A stretch of 64,000 nucleotides of DNA, taken from contig NZ_JAJFES010000006.1 in assembly GCF_020708045.1 (NCBI RefSeq), forward strand, positions 1 to 64,000, in the 5' to 3' direction. Under the pieces are notes generated by a model, which worked only from the letters and a program-made list of their open reading frames with translations, was not told where the DNA came from and did not search any database. The first letter of the stretch is position 1. Each line of letters opens with the position of its first letter. The DNA is from Massilia sp. IC2-278 (GTDB taxonomy: Bacteria > Pseudomonadota > Gammaproteobacteria > Burkholderiales > Burkholderiaceae_D). The position numbers and the translations under genes were made by a program. Of this stretch, positions 6,021 through 13,557 are shown piece by piece.

Positions 6021-6787
6021 AGAACTTCACCATCAAAATTAATACCGAACAATTCAACGGCTCTATTCGCAAGTGGACTGCATCCCTTGCTTCTGCTGCC
6101 GCAATCTTCCGGAAGTCCTTGCTCGAGCTGACCGCCGTTGCCGACATGCGCCCCGCCCCTTGCGGCAACATCCTTGGATTACTGGACCACCTTTGTGACC
6201 ACGATGAGGCCATGCGCATTTGGGTTCTTCGATGGCTCGCCTATCAGCTGCGCACGCCAAGCGCCCACATGTCGACCGCGGTCGTCCTTAACGGCGGCCA
6301 CAGCTCTGGGAAAAGCCTGTTCCTTCGTTACGTGGTAGCTCAACTGTTCGACAACGAAGTGCCGTTAATCCAGGCACGTCAGCTGCAGAACGTCTTTAAT
6401 GATTGGGCCAGCGACGGCGGGCTGGTCATCGTTGACGGCCGCTTCTCGGAGACCGATGCCATGTGGATGAAGCGCTACATGACGGCGCCAGAGATCGACA
6501 TCCATTCGAAAGGACGAGCATCGCGCACGATTCCAAACACGCTCAACTTCATTTACCTGAGTCAGGCGGACGACTTCTGCACTCCCATGGGTTCCCGCCG
6601 CTTCACCGTGATCGACGTCCCCCCAGCACGAAACAAAGAGTTCTACCACGCGATCCTGCATGAGATTGCATGCGGCGGTGTGGAGTCCTTCCGCAACTAC
6701 CTCCTGCACGAGCTCGACATGGCGGGCTTCAACTCGAGCACGCCGGCGCCGGCGCCGCAGCTGATCAACCCCCAGGAGGCCGCGTGA
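6017..6787 (+). CDS. SF3/DUF5906-type helicase-like ATPase (256 aa)
   Basis: Walker A is GGHSSGKS (residues 93-100) inside an LNGGHSSGKSLF strand-loop-helix, as in phage P4-type primase-helicases. The downstream order (VFNDWASDGGLVIVDG, then KRYMTAPEIDIHSKG, IPNTLNFIYLSQ and MGSRRFTVID) matches the DUF5906 helicase module. The protein consists of that module only, with no primase domain. The Walker B acids normally written EE or DE read DG here (140-141), and the usual sensor Asn after the TS/LS is Gln (183), so ATP hydrolysis may be weakened. It overlaps the ParB-like gene by 4 bp. It could work with the Toprim protein encoded on the other arm. Confidence 0.75.
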   Translation: MKNFTIKINTEQFNGSIRKWTASLASAAAIFRKSLLELTAVADMRPAPCGNILGLLDHLCDHDEAMRIWVLRWLAYQLRTPSAHMSTAVVLNGGHSSGKSLFLRYVVAQLFDNEVPLIQARQLQNVFNDWASDGGLVIVDGRFSETDAMWMKRYMTAPEIDIHSKGRASRTIPNTLNFIYLSQADDFCTPMGSRRFTVIDVPPARNKEFYHAILHEIACGGVESFRNYLLHELDMAGFNSSTPAPAPQLINPQEAA

Positions 6788-7251
6788 TGGAAGGCAAAGC
6801 TCACCCAACCATGGCGCATTACGCGTATGCGGTTGGTGCACGCGACGCTACCAACGGGGGCGGCTGGGAGTTGCAGCTGGTAAAAGCTGGCAAGGTAACC
6901 GCAAGTGCCGATTTCCCAGCAGCAGAAGGCCCCGCCGAACTCGAGGCCTTCTTCGCCGCCATGGATGCTGGTGAAAGCTGGCTGCTGTCGAAAGCGCTGC
7001 TGCACGCTACGCCGCTTACCTATCGCTGCTTATGCCAAGGTTGTCTGCGCGTACCTCGCTTCAAAGCCAGGCCACAGATCGACATCCTCGATGTGGCCGA
7101 CTACGTGCAGTGCGAATGTGGCGGGCAACTTTGCGACTGTCCCTCATGTATGGCGACTGCGGACCTGCTCGAAGCCGGTGTGCGGGATCACGAGCAACTG
7201 AGCGTGGCCAGCCCGATGACCAACTGGACGGCGAACGGCGGTGCTGCATGA
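6787..7251 (+). CDS. Cys-rich hypothetical protein (154 aa)
   Basis: The ATG at 6787 overlaps the upstream TGA (TGATG); the open frame begins further upstream but inside the helicase gene. The N-terminal 70 residues are alpha/beta. A CxCxxC motif (CLCQGC) and a later CEC..LCDCPSC cluster point to bound zinc. It ends coupled to the next ATG. Function is unknown. Confidence 0.7.
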   Translation: MEGKAHPTMAHYAYAVGARDATNGGGWELQLVKAGKVTASADFPAAEGPAELEAFFAAMDAGESWLLSKALLHATPLTYRCLCQGCLRVPRFKARPQIDILDVADYVQCECGGQLCDCPSCMATADLLEAGVRDHEQLSVASPMTNWTANGGAA

Positions 7252-7514
7252 TCCCGGCAATGACCGACCCGCTGGGTCGCCACTGGCGTCAGCCAAGCGA
7301 CATCCGTGAGGCACCGATGGATGACAAGCATGTGCTTCTGACGCGGCGCCAGATCGCCGGCCTACCCGAGTATTCCAGCAGCTATCCATCCGGCACCTAC
7401 GACGGTAAGTGCTGGATGCGCGCCAACGATGGCGTGCGCTACCTCTGCTGGTACCAGCCGCACCCCACGCCAGGAAAGATCGGGATCGGGCACCGCGTCA
7501 TCTTGGAAATTTAA
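7248..7514 (+). CDS. small hypothetical protein (88 aa)
   Basis: The start ATG at 7248 overlaps the preceding stop (ATGA). The sequence contains KHVLLTRRQIAGLPEYSSSYPSG and ends in a strand-rich region (YLCWYQPHPTPGKIGIGHRV). It resembles no family I can name. Operon coupling supports expression. Confidence 0.6.
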   Translation: MIPAMTDPLGRHWRQPSDIREAPMDDKHVLLTRRQIAGLPEYSSSYPSGTYDGKCWMRANDGVRYLCWYQPHPTPGKIGIGHRVILEI

Positions 7515-7582
7515 AACGCCTGATCGAAGCCGGCCGGGACACAGCCTTGGTCGGATCTGCCAACACAAAGACGAGTTTCAAA

Positions 7583-7810
7583 ATGCAAACCGAATTCATG
7601 CTCTTGTCGATTTACAACAAGCCACGCTTGACCCTTAAAGAGGTATGCAGCGCGATCGGCATGTCGATCAAGACGGCATATAACCATCGTTCCGCAAACA
7701 CCTTCCCTATCCCGATGGCCGGCGATCCTCTGCATGCTGACATCCGAGATGTGGCCGCTTACGTTGACGAGCTCAGGGCGGCTGGAAAGAAGCCCACAGA
7801 AAAATCGTGA
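7583..7810 (+). CDS. PrtN/excisionase-like small DNA-binding protein (75 aa)
   Basis: MQTEFMLLSIYNKPRLTLKE followed by VCSAIGMSIKTAYNHRSANTFPIPM and ADIRDVAAYVDELRAA matches the layout of the pyocin-activator PrtN family and related prophage excisionase-type proteins: an N-terminal strand, an HTH and a C-terminal helix. The ATG at 7583 was chosen because it begins the conserved part; the frame extends back to 7409 inside the previous gene. It is near the end of the rightward operon, where lambdoid phages encode excisionase. Whether it acts in excision or activation cannot be told. Confidence 0.65.
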   Translation: MQTEFMLLSIYNKPRLTLKEVCSAIGMSIKTAYNHRSANTFPIPMAGDPLHADIRDVAAYVDELRAAGKKPTEKS

Positions 7811-7844
7811 ATGTTCACATAAATTCCTTGGGGGAGTAACTAGC

Positions 7845-8108
7845 ATGGGGACGATTAAAGATGGCGCAGAGCCTAAGCCTAGCCCGAGCAAGCGAGGAAG
7901 AAAACCGACAGGGAAAGCACTCACTGGTTCCGAGAGACAAGCTCGACGACTTGCGAAACTAGAGGCAGCAGGCAAGACGCTGCTGCCTCAGGTAGTAGTT
8001 TCTCAGGAGGTTCAGCAGGCGCTCGCGAAATACATCAAATTCAAGGATATGACGCTCGGCGATGCCGTTGAGCGCATACTTCGCGACAGACTGCTACGCC
8101 CCCGATAA
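7845..8108 (+). CDS. ribbon-helix-helix-like small basic protein (87 aa)
   Basis: GGGGGAG lies 9 nt before the ATG. A Lys/Arg/Pro-rich N-terminus (to about residue 35) precedes LLPQVVVSQEVQQALAKYI and DMTLGDAVERILRDRL, which read as a strand and two helices of a ribbon-helix-helix fold. A regulator of late or excision functions is possible. It is the last rightward gene of the phage-like region. Confidence 0.6.
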   Translation: MGTIKDGAEPKPSPSKRGRKPTGKALTGSERQARRLAKLEAAGKTLLPQVVVSQEVQQALAKYIKFKDMTLGDAVERILRDRLLRPR

Positions 8109-8128
8109 GCTGTCCAGGCCACCACCTC

Positions 8129-8683
8129 CTACACCAAAGGGTGGACACGAATCGTTTTACTCCAGCTGGGTGTCGGCGACGAGCCTTCAATGGCGGAAAT
8201 CTCTACCTCGCCCACCCAAGCAAACCACATCTGCAGCTCAGCCACGCCCGACTCTGCATCGAAATTCTGCCTGGCGCTATCGTTGTCGTGGTAATCACGT
8301 TTTATCCAGTTCATGTACGGCAGAGTAATGAACCAAGCACCCATGCCAGTCTGCCCCTCACGGCGTGGCCCTTTCAGCTCAATGTGAAGTCGAGTACCAG
8401 GAGGAATCTCCGCTCGCATGGACACCCGCTCGTCCACATGCACATCCTTCACAGAATTCGCCAAGATGTTCTTGCCATAGTTTCCAGCGGGCGGATAGGT
8501 AATCGTGGCCGAAGGCAGGTTCTGTATTGAGCTATTCCGGGCTTCAAAGAAGCTCTTGATCTTGTCGAATATCCGCGCACCTGCCCAGCCCATGCTGAGG
8601 AATATGACAGCAAACGTTGCTGCAGCCCATGGCTTAGCGTTAAGCCAGTCCCAGTTTTTTTCGAGGAAGTCCAGAAAAGCCAT
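8129..8683 (-). CDS. membrane-anchored hypothetical protein near the element boundary
   Basis: The ATG at 8683 gives 184 residues; the frame is open to a TTG at 8740, which follows AAGGAAG too closely to be a convincing start. One transmembrane helix (about residues 18-38, AAATFAVIFLSMGWAGARIF) is followed by a soluble, strand-rich domain containing VHVDERVSMRAEIPPGTRL and MWFAWVGEVEISAIEG. It converges with the rightward operon. The position suggests a moron-type cargo gene, but no homologue is recognised. Confidence 0.6.
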   Translation of the reverse strand: MAFLDFLEKNWDWLNAKPWAAATFAVIFLSMGWAGARIFDKIKSFFEARNSSIQNLPSATITYPPAGNYGKNILANSVKDVHVDERVSMRAEIPPGTRLHIELKGPRREGQTGMGAWFITLPYMNWIKRDYHDNDSARQNFDAESGVAELQMWFAWVGEVEISAIEGSSPTPSWSKTIRVHPLV

Positions 8684-8740
8684 TTGCCAGAATGGAGGGA
8701 TGATCGGACTTTTATTGTACGCCTGAAATAGTTCCCGCAA

Positions 8741-9013
8741 CTTCCTTACTAGGATTGCTACGTTCCTATACGCCGCTAACGTAGCAGAGCAGAAAATTCA
8801 TTGCTACAAAAATGCTACGAAATAGCAAATCCTCCTATGAAGAACATGCCTCATCTGTCCAGTCCATCATGGGGGCGACCGACAGGCGGCGGCCCGGCAC
8901 CTGCGCGGGGATTGTTTCGAGAGTCATGTGGGGAAAACGAATGGGGACGCCGAGGATGCCGGCGTCAGGGTCCGGTATTGTACACAGCTATGGTGTCCGG
9001 TGCTGCGGCCGGT
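8741..9013. other. boundary between phage-like element and sugar operon, with TGCTAC sites
   Basis: No convincing gene is seen. It contains an inverted repeat TGCTACGTT (8756-8764) / AACGTAGCA (8778-8786) and two further TGCTAC copies (8802-8807, 8813-8818), four hexamers within about 65 bp. These could be operator sites for the leftward membrane-protein gene or recombinase sites at the element end. The other attachment site lies outside the window, so the exact end cannot be set. Confidence 0.45.
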
Positions 9014-9574
9014 TCAGTCCCAATACCCGGTTTTTGCGACGAGCTCGAGGTAATCCTCGCGGGTCACGCCGACAATGATCTTGTCGTGATATTGCCCATC
9101 GCGGAAATACCATTTCCTGCGCACGCCCTCTTCTTTCCAGCCGCATTTCTCCAGGTAGAACCGGATCGAGCGGTGGTTATACGCGATCATGTCGCCATCG
9201 AGCCGGTTCAGGCCGAGCTCCATGAAGGCATACCGCATGATGGCGAAGACGGTATCGCGGGCATAGCCCCGGCCGCGCAGATTCGCCTCGCCGATCATCA
9301 TCCCGTGGAAGGCCGTCCTGTTTTTCCAGTCGATATTGATGAGATTGGCCGTGCCGATGATGCCTTCGTCGGGCGTGTCGATGCACAGGACGTGGTCGGT
9401 AAGGTTACCGTCCTTGCGCGAGCGGATCCACTCCTCGGTCGAACGGCTCGAGAAGGGAAAGTGCCATCCGCCCAGCATATTCCATACCTCGGGATCGTTG
9501 CTCCAGCGATGCAGCCGCGGCATGTCCTCGTTTTCCGGGGCGCGCAGCTTGACGATTTTTCCGTGGATATTCAC
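9014..9574 (-). CDS. GNAT acetyltransferase (RimJ/RimL or amino-sugar type)
   Basis: This 186-residue protein has a GNAT fold: LRAPENEDMPRLHRWSNDPEV at the start, acetyl-CoA-binding loop GEANLRGRGYARDTVFAIMRYAF (about 95-117) and LNRLDGDMIAYNHRSIRFYLEKCGW (about 121-146). GTG is the start, with GGAG 5-8 nt upstream. It is the last gene of a five-gene minus-strand operon with two aminotransferase-fold genes, so N-acetylation of an amino-deoxysugar is the likely role. Ribosomal-protein acetylation is the alternative. Confidence 0.8.
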   Translation of the reverse strand: MNIHGKIVKLRAPENEDMPRLHRWSNDPEVWNMLGGWHFPFSSRSTEEWIRSRKDGNLTDHVLCIDTPDEGIIGTANLINIDWKNRTAFHGMMIGEANLRGRGYARDTVFAIMRYAFMELGLNRLDGDMIAYNHRSIRFYLEKCGWKEEGVRRKWYFRDGQYHDKIIVGVTREDYLELVAKTGYWD

Positions 9575-9596
9575 GTGGTCTCCTTGGGTGCTTGCA

Positions 9597-10571
9597 TTAT
9601 CGGTTTACGAACTGCGTGCAGAGCGCAACGATGCGCGCCATGTCGGATTCGTCGTAGCGCTGGTCGCACGGCAGCGGCAACAGCTGCCGCACGAGGCGCG
9701 CTTCGGTACTGCCGGCATCGGCCTGTTCGAGTACATCGGGCCAGTAGGTAGCCACGAAAACCCGCTGGGCAATCAGCGCCGCGCGCAGTCCTTCGGCGTC
9801 GACCAGCAGCGGATAACACAGCGGCCCGTCGATGCGCGCCGGATCGAGCGCAAGCCGGTTCAGGTGGCCGAGCCGCTCGTGCAGGTAACGGAAATTCCGG
9901 TTCCTGCGCTCCCGCACCGAGGCGAAATCGACGGTGGCAAGGATACGCCCCGTCAGCAGCGACATGCGGCGCGGCTCCAGGTCCGCCAGGGAAGCTTCAC
10001 TCCGCACGTAAGATTGGTAACCGGATTCCGGCGACACGGCCAGGCGTTCCAGCTGCGCCTCTACACGCTGTCTGGACAGCTGATCCTGGACAGCGGGCGC
10101 TTCCAGGGGCAAGTCCGTGACGACCAGTCCGCCATCGGGCACACCGAAAAACTTGCGCGGCGAGTAGATGACGGCAAGACAGGGCCGCGGCGGCGCAAAG
10201 AACGCCTGGCAATGATCCAGTACCACCTGCCCGGGATTGAACCGCGTCAGCAGGCGCGCGACGACATCGCCGCACACGCCGAAATAATCGACGTAATACA
10301 ACCAGTCGGCAGCCTGCAGGTCGATGGCGGTGGCGACCTCGAACCCTTCGTCGATCGCGTACGGCACGGCCTCGACGCCGGCTTCGCGCAAGGCGGCGTA
10401 CATCGAATCGCAGAGATAGCGCGGCATCCATACGCGCCGGGGCTTGCCGACCCTGAGCAGGGCCAGGAAGGCCGACCGCGCCGACTGGTAGCGATGCGCC
10501 TGCGGAAAGGGAAGCGCACGGGGCGGCGGCAGCTCGAGTTCGAAATAGCCGCCGATGGCGTTCTCGCTCAC
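9597..10571 (-). CDS. DegT/AHBA-synthase-fold aminotransferase-like protein
   Basis: The 324-residue protein retains landmarks of PLP fold-type I sugar aminotransferases: VLDHCQAFF (Asp119 in the PLP-pyridine position) and VIYSPRKFFGVPDGG (Lys140 as the candidate Schiff-base lysine). It is shorter than typical DegT enzymes (about 370), mainly in the C-terminal part. The GTG start overlaps the stop of the WbqC-like gene (GTGA). Together with WbqC and the acetyltransferase it suggests modification of a sugar nucleotide, though the substrate is not readable. Confidence 0.7.
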   Translation of the reverse strand: MSENAIGGYFELELPPPRALPFPQAHRYQSARSAFLALLRVGKPRRVWMPRYLCDSMYAALREAGVEAVPYAIDEGFEVATAIDLQAADWLYYVDYFGVCGDVVARLLTRFNPGQVVLDHCQAFFAPPRPCLAVIYSPRKFFGVPDGGLVVTDLPLEAPAVQDQLSRQRVEAQLERLAVSPESGYQSYVRSEASLADLEPRRMSLLTGRILATVDFASVRERRNRNFRYLHERLGHLNRLALDPARIDGPLCYPLLVDAEGLRAALIAQRVFVATYWPDVLEQADAGSTEARLVRQLLPLPCDQRYDESDMARIVALCTQFVNR

Positions 10572-11266
10572 GCCGCCCTCCCCGCCTGGACCAGCTCGCG
10601 TACGGCGCGTGCGTCGTTGAACATCAGCGCATCGAGTATCGACAGGCCCGGTTGGAATTCGGCGGCAAACTGCCTGTATGCGTTCAGGCGGGGCTGGACG
10701 AAATGCAGCCGGATGCCCGCGGCGGCAAAAACGTCTTCGCTGTAGAGTTCGCGGCCACCGGGTGGATTGAAATAGTCGCTCGCCTTTTCACGCCGGCAGA
10801 TATCCACCACGCGCGCCGCACCCGACAACTGCTCGTTCCCGTAGATGGCCGACGACTCGACGAATTGCGTGTCCAGGCCCGCATAGGCGCACACCATGCG
10901 CACGCTCGTGCGTGCGATGGCGGCGATCGACGTTTCTCCGGAATCGAGCGTCGCCTGGAGCAGGTCGTTTGCCGTCTTGAAGTAAGGCGCTTTCGAATAC
11001 GCATGCCTTACGCTCTCGAGCATTTTCTTCTTCCACGCTGTGCCGGGCTGTACCGCGATCTGCCTGATCTTCAGGAAGGGGCTGGCGCCGGCAAGTGGAA
11101 TGGTGAAATAACGCACCGCCCCGCCCAGGTACAGCCGGTTGCGGTTGATCCAGCCATTCTTGATGAAATTCACGTCGTCATAAAAGACGAATTTGTCGAC
11201 GGACGCCGCAAGCTGGAAATACCCCAGGTAGGGAAACAGATAGGGCTGCATGATGGCGAGCCGCAT
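10568..11266 (-). CDS. WbqC-like family protein
   Basis: MRLAIMQPYLFPYLGYFQLA, with VDKFVFYDDVNFIKNGWINRNR after it, is the hallmark of the WbqC family (about 230 residues; this one 232). Members sit in O-antigen and other glycan clusters beside DegT aminotransferases and are thought to act on amino-sugar acyl groups; their chemistry is poorly defined. TGATG overlap with the upstream aminotransferase and GTGA overlap with the downstream one indicate one operon. Confidence 0.88.
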   Translation of the reverse strand: MRLAIMQPYLFPYLGYFQLAASVDKFVFYDDVNFIKNGWINRNRLYLGGAVRYFTIPLAGASPFLKIRQIAVQPGTAWKKKMLESVRHAYSKAPYFKTANDLLQATLDSGETSIAAIARTSVRMVCAYAGLDTQFVESSAIYGNEQLSGAARVVDICRREKASDYFNPPGGRELYSEDVFAAAGIRLHFVQPRLNAYRQFAAEFQPGLSILDALMFNDARAVRELVQAGRAA

Positions 11267-12381
11267 CAGCCGCCCCCCGCAATGACATCGACCACGCGGC
11301 GCACGCCTTCATCCGGCAGGTTCGGATAAATCGGCAGGCACAGGACCTGGCGCGCCATGCTGGCCGCCACCGGCAAATTGCCCGGCTGCGCAGACGGCAT
11401 GCCGCGGTACATCGGGAAATCGGTAATCAGCGGGTAGAAATAGCGCCGGGCGTAGATGCCCTGCGTTTTCAGCTTGTCATACAGGCCGTCCCGGTCGAGC
11501 GCATAGCCGGGTTCGACGAGAATCGGGAAATACGAGTAATTCGACACGGTTTGCCCGGCGTCGGCCAGGCACCGTATGCCGGGGACATGCGCCAGCATCT
11601 CACGGTACATGCGGTCGATTTCCGCGCGGCGCGCAATGGCACGGTCAACGCTCTTGAGCTGGAGCATGCCGAACGCAGCATTGATTTCGCTCATCTTGCC
11701 GTTGATGCCAGGCGCGACAACCGTCAATTCGTCGACAAAACCGAAATTCTTCAGGTGATCGATACGCGTCTTCGTCTTGGCGTCGGGGCAGACGATGGCG
11801 CCCCCCTCGAAGGTATTGAAGACCTTGGTGGCGTGAAAGCTCAGCACCGACAAGTCGCCGTGCTTGAGCACGCTTCCATCATGCCGCTGCACACCGAATG
11901 CATGGGCGGCATCGTAGATGACCTTCAGGTTGTAGTTGTCCGCGATGCGTTGGATGGCATCGACATCGCACGGGTTGCCGTAGCAATGGACGGGCATGAT
12001 GGCCGTGGTCTGCGGCGTAATCGCGGCTTCGATCCGTGCGGGGTCGAGATTGAGCGTTTTTGGATCGATGTCGACGAACACGGGCTTGATGCCGTTCCAG
12101 AGCAGCGAGTGCGCCGTTGCAACGAAAGAATACGGGGTCGTGATGACCTCGCCGGTCACCCGCATCGCCTGCAACGCGGTCACCAGGGCAATGGTTCCGT
12201 TGCTGAACAAGGCAAGATGATCGACGCCAAGGTACTCGCACAGGGCGCGCTCGAGCTGCTGGTGAAACGGACCGCCATTCGTCAGGATCTTGTTTTCCCA
12301 GATCTGCTCCAGGTAAGGATAGAAATCCTCCAGCGGAGGGAGAGACGGTTGGGTGACGTAGATGGGTTGATCGTCGTTCAT
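11266..12381 (-). CDS. DegT/DnrJ/EryC1/StrS sugar aminotransferase (FdtB/VioA-like)
   Basis: This 371-residue PLP enzyme has FSNGTIALVTALQA (cofactor phosphate site), VIYDAAHAFG (Asp157) and SFHATKVFNTFEGGAIV (Lys186 internal aldimine). SFHATKVFNT is the variant seen in enzymes that aminate dTDP-keto-6-deoxyhexoses (FdtB and VioA). A role making a 3- or 4-amino-dideoxyhexose is therefore likely, with the downstream GNAT protein as possible acetylase. The ATG overlaps the rmlD stop (ATGA). Confidence 0.88.
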   Translation of the reverse strand: MNDDQPIYVTQPSLPPLEDFYPYLEQIWENKILTNGGPFHQQLERALCEYLGVDHLALFSNGTIALVTALQAMRVTGEVITTPYSFVATAHSLLWNGIKPVFVDIDPKTLNLDPARIEAAITPQTTAIMPVHCYGNPCDVDAIQRIADNYNLKVIYDAAHAFGVQRHDGSVLKHGDLSVLSFHATKVFNTFEGGAIVCPDAKTKTRIDHLKNFGFVDELTVVAPGINGKMSEINAAFGMLQLKSVDRAIARRAEIDRMYREMLAHVPGIRCLADAGQTVSNYSYFPILVEPGYALDRDGLYDKLKTQGIYARRYFYPLITDFPMYRGMPSAQPGNLPVAASMARQVLCLPIYPNLPDEGVRRVVDVIAGGG

Positions 12382-13400
12382 GATTGTTTGTCCGCGCCAC
12401 GTGCCATGGGAACCGGGATTATCGCTTGTGTTGCCTTGTGGCTATAAGGAGAGCAGGACGGGAAAACACGGTCAATTCGCTGCGCACCGTGCGCTTCATC
12501 CCGGCCGGCGCTGGCCAGCCCGGCGACCAGGCGATCGACATGCGCGCGCCAGTCCGGCATTTGCAGGCCGAAGCTGGCTTCGAATAGGTGCGTGTCGAGG
12601 CGCGAGTTGCGCGGGCGCGCGGCCGGCGCCGGCCAGTCGCGAGCAAGCACCGGCAGCACCGATTCCGGCCCTGCCTTCAGTTCCGCGCCGCGGGCGAGCG
12701 CCTCGGCCAGCAGGTGCTGCGCGTAGCCGTGCCAGGTGGTCGCGCCGGCTGCCGCGAGATGGTAGGTGCCCGACAGGGCGCGCGCCGCCGGGCCCGCATC
12801 GCGCAGGCTGTGCAGCGCCAGCGCGGTGGCGTCGGCGATCAGGTCGGCGCCGGTGGGCGCGCCATGCTGGTCGGCAACGACCTGGAGGCTGTCGCGTTCC
12901 TGCGCCAGGCGCAGTATGGTTTTGGCGAAATTGCCGCCACGTGCAGAGAAGACCCAGCTGGTGCGCAGGATCAGGTGCCGCGCGCCGCTGGCGCGGATGC
13001 GCTCTTCGCCCTCGCACTTGGTGCGGCCATAGACGGACAGGGGGTTGGTCGCGTCGCCTTCGACATACGCGCCCTCTTTCGCGCCGTCGAACACATAGTC
13101 GGTCGAGTAATGCACGAGCCAGGCGCCGCAGGCCGCGGCCTCCTCGGCCAGCACGCCCGGGGCCAGCGCATTCACACGGTGAGCGGTGGCGGCGTCGCCC
13201 TCGGCCTTGTCGACGGCCGTGTACGCGGCGGCGTTGACGATCACGTCCGGGCCGAAGGCGGCGATCGGCGCGCGCAGCGTTTCCGGATGGGCGAAATCGG
13301 CGTCGGCGCGGCCCAGCGCGCGCAAGCTGCCGAGCGGTGCGAGCGCGCGTTGCAGCTCCCAGCCGACCTGGCCGTCTTTTCCGAACAGGAGGATTTTCAT
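12378..13400 (-). CDS. rmlD: dTDP-4-dehydrorhamnose reductase
   Basis: It reduces dTDP-4-dehydro-6-deoxy-L-mannose to dTDP-L-rhamnose in the cytoplasm. MKILLFGKDGQVGWELQRAL is the Rossmann NAD(P) site, HYSTDYVFDG and YGRTKCEGE give the Tyr-x3-Lys pair, and the C-terminal PRNSRLDTHLFEASFGLQMPDWR is conserved. The ATG at 13400 follows AGGAGG; the open frame upstream is not used. The protein is 340 residues against about 295-300 for the family, with a roughly 40-residue tail after GLAS that looks unstructured and overlaps the next start. It heads the amino-sugar operon. rmlA, rmlB and rmlC are not in the window. Confidence 0.93.
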   Translation of the reverse strand: MKILLFGKDGQVGWELQRALAPLGSLRALGRADADFAHPETLRAPIAAFGPDVIVNAAAYTAVDKAEGDAATAHRVNALAPGVLAEEAAACGAWLVHYSTDYVFDGAKEGAYVEGDATNPLSVYGRTKCEGEERIRASGARHLILRTSWVFSARGGNFAKTILRLAQERDSLQVVADQHGAPTGADLIADATALALHSLRDAGPAARALSGTYHLAAAGATTWHGYAQHLLAEALARGAELKAGPESVLPVLARDWPAPAARPRNSRLDTHLFEASFGLQMPDWRAHVDRLVAGLASAGRDEAHGAQRIDRVFPSCSPYSHKATQAIIPVPMARGADKQS

Positions 13401-13457
13401 GCCTGAACCGTCATAACCCGTGGGTGTCCTGCGTTTGCAGAGCCGGCAGATGCCTGA

Positions 13458-13487
13458 TTGCATCCGCAGTCTCCCTTCATCTAGAAT
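13458..13487 (+). promoter_or_regulatory. candidate sigma-70 promoter
   Basis: TTGCAT (13458-13463), an 18-bp spacer and TAGAAT (13482-13487) precede the ATG at 13558 by about 70 bp. It lies in the divergent gap between rmlD and the downstream unknown gene. Confidence 0.45.
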
Positions 13488-13557
13488 AGCGGGAGCAACA
13501 TCTCGTTCTTGCGCATCGCCGGCATGTGCACTTCCCCCCACTCTATCTCGTACAACC

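Noticed and set aside
8741..9078. Gene fragment at 8812-9078 (+)
   Set aside because: Translation lacks structure and overlaps the acetyltransferase gene; no match to an integrase or other phage gene.
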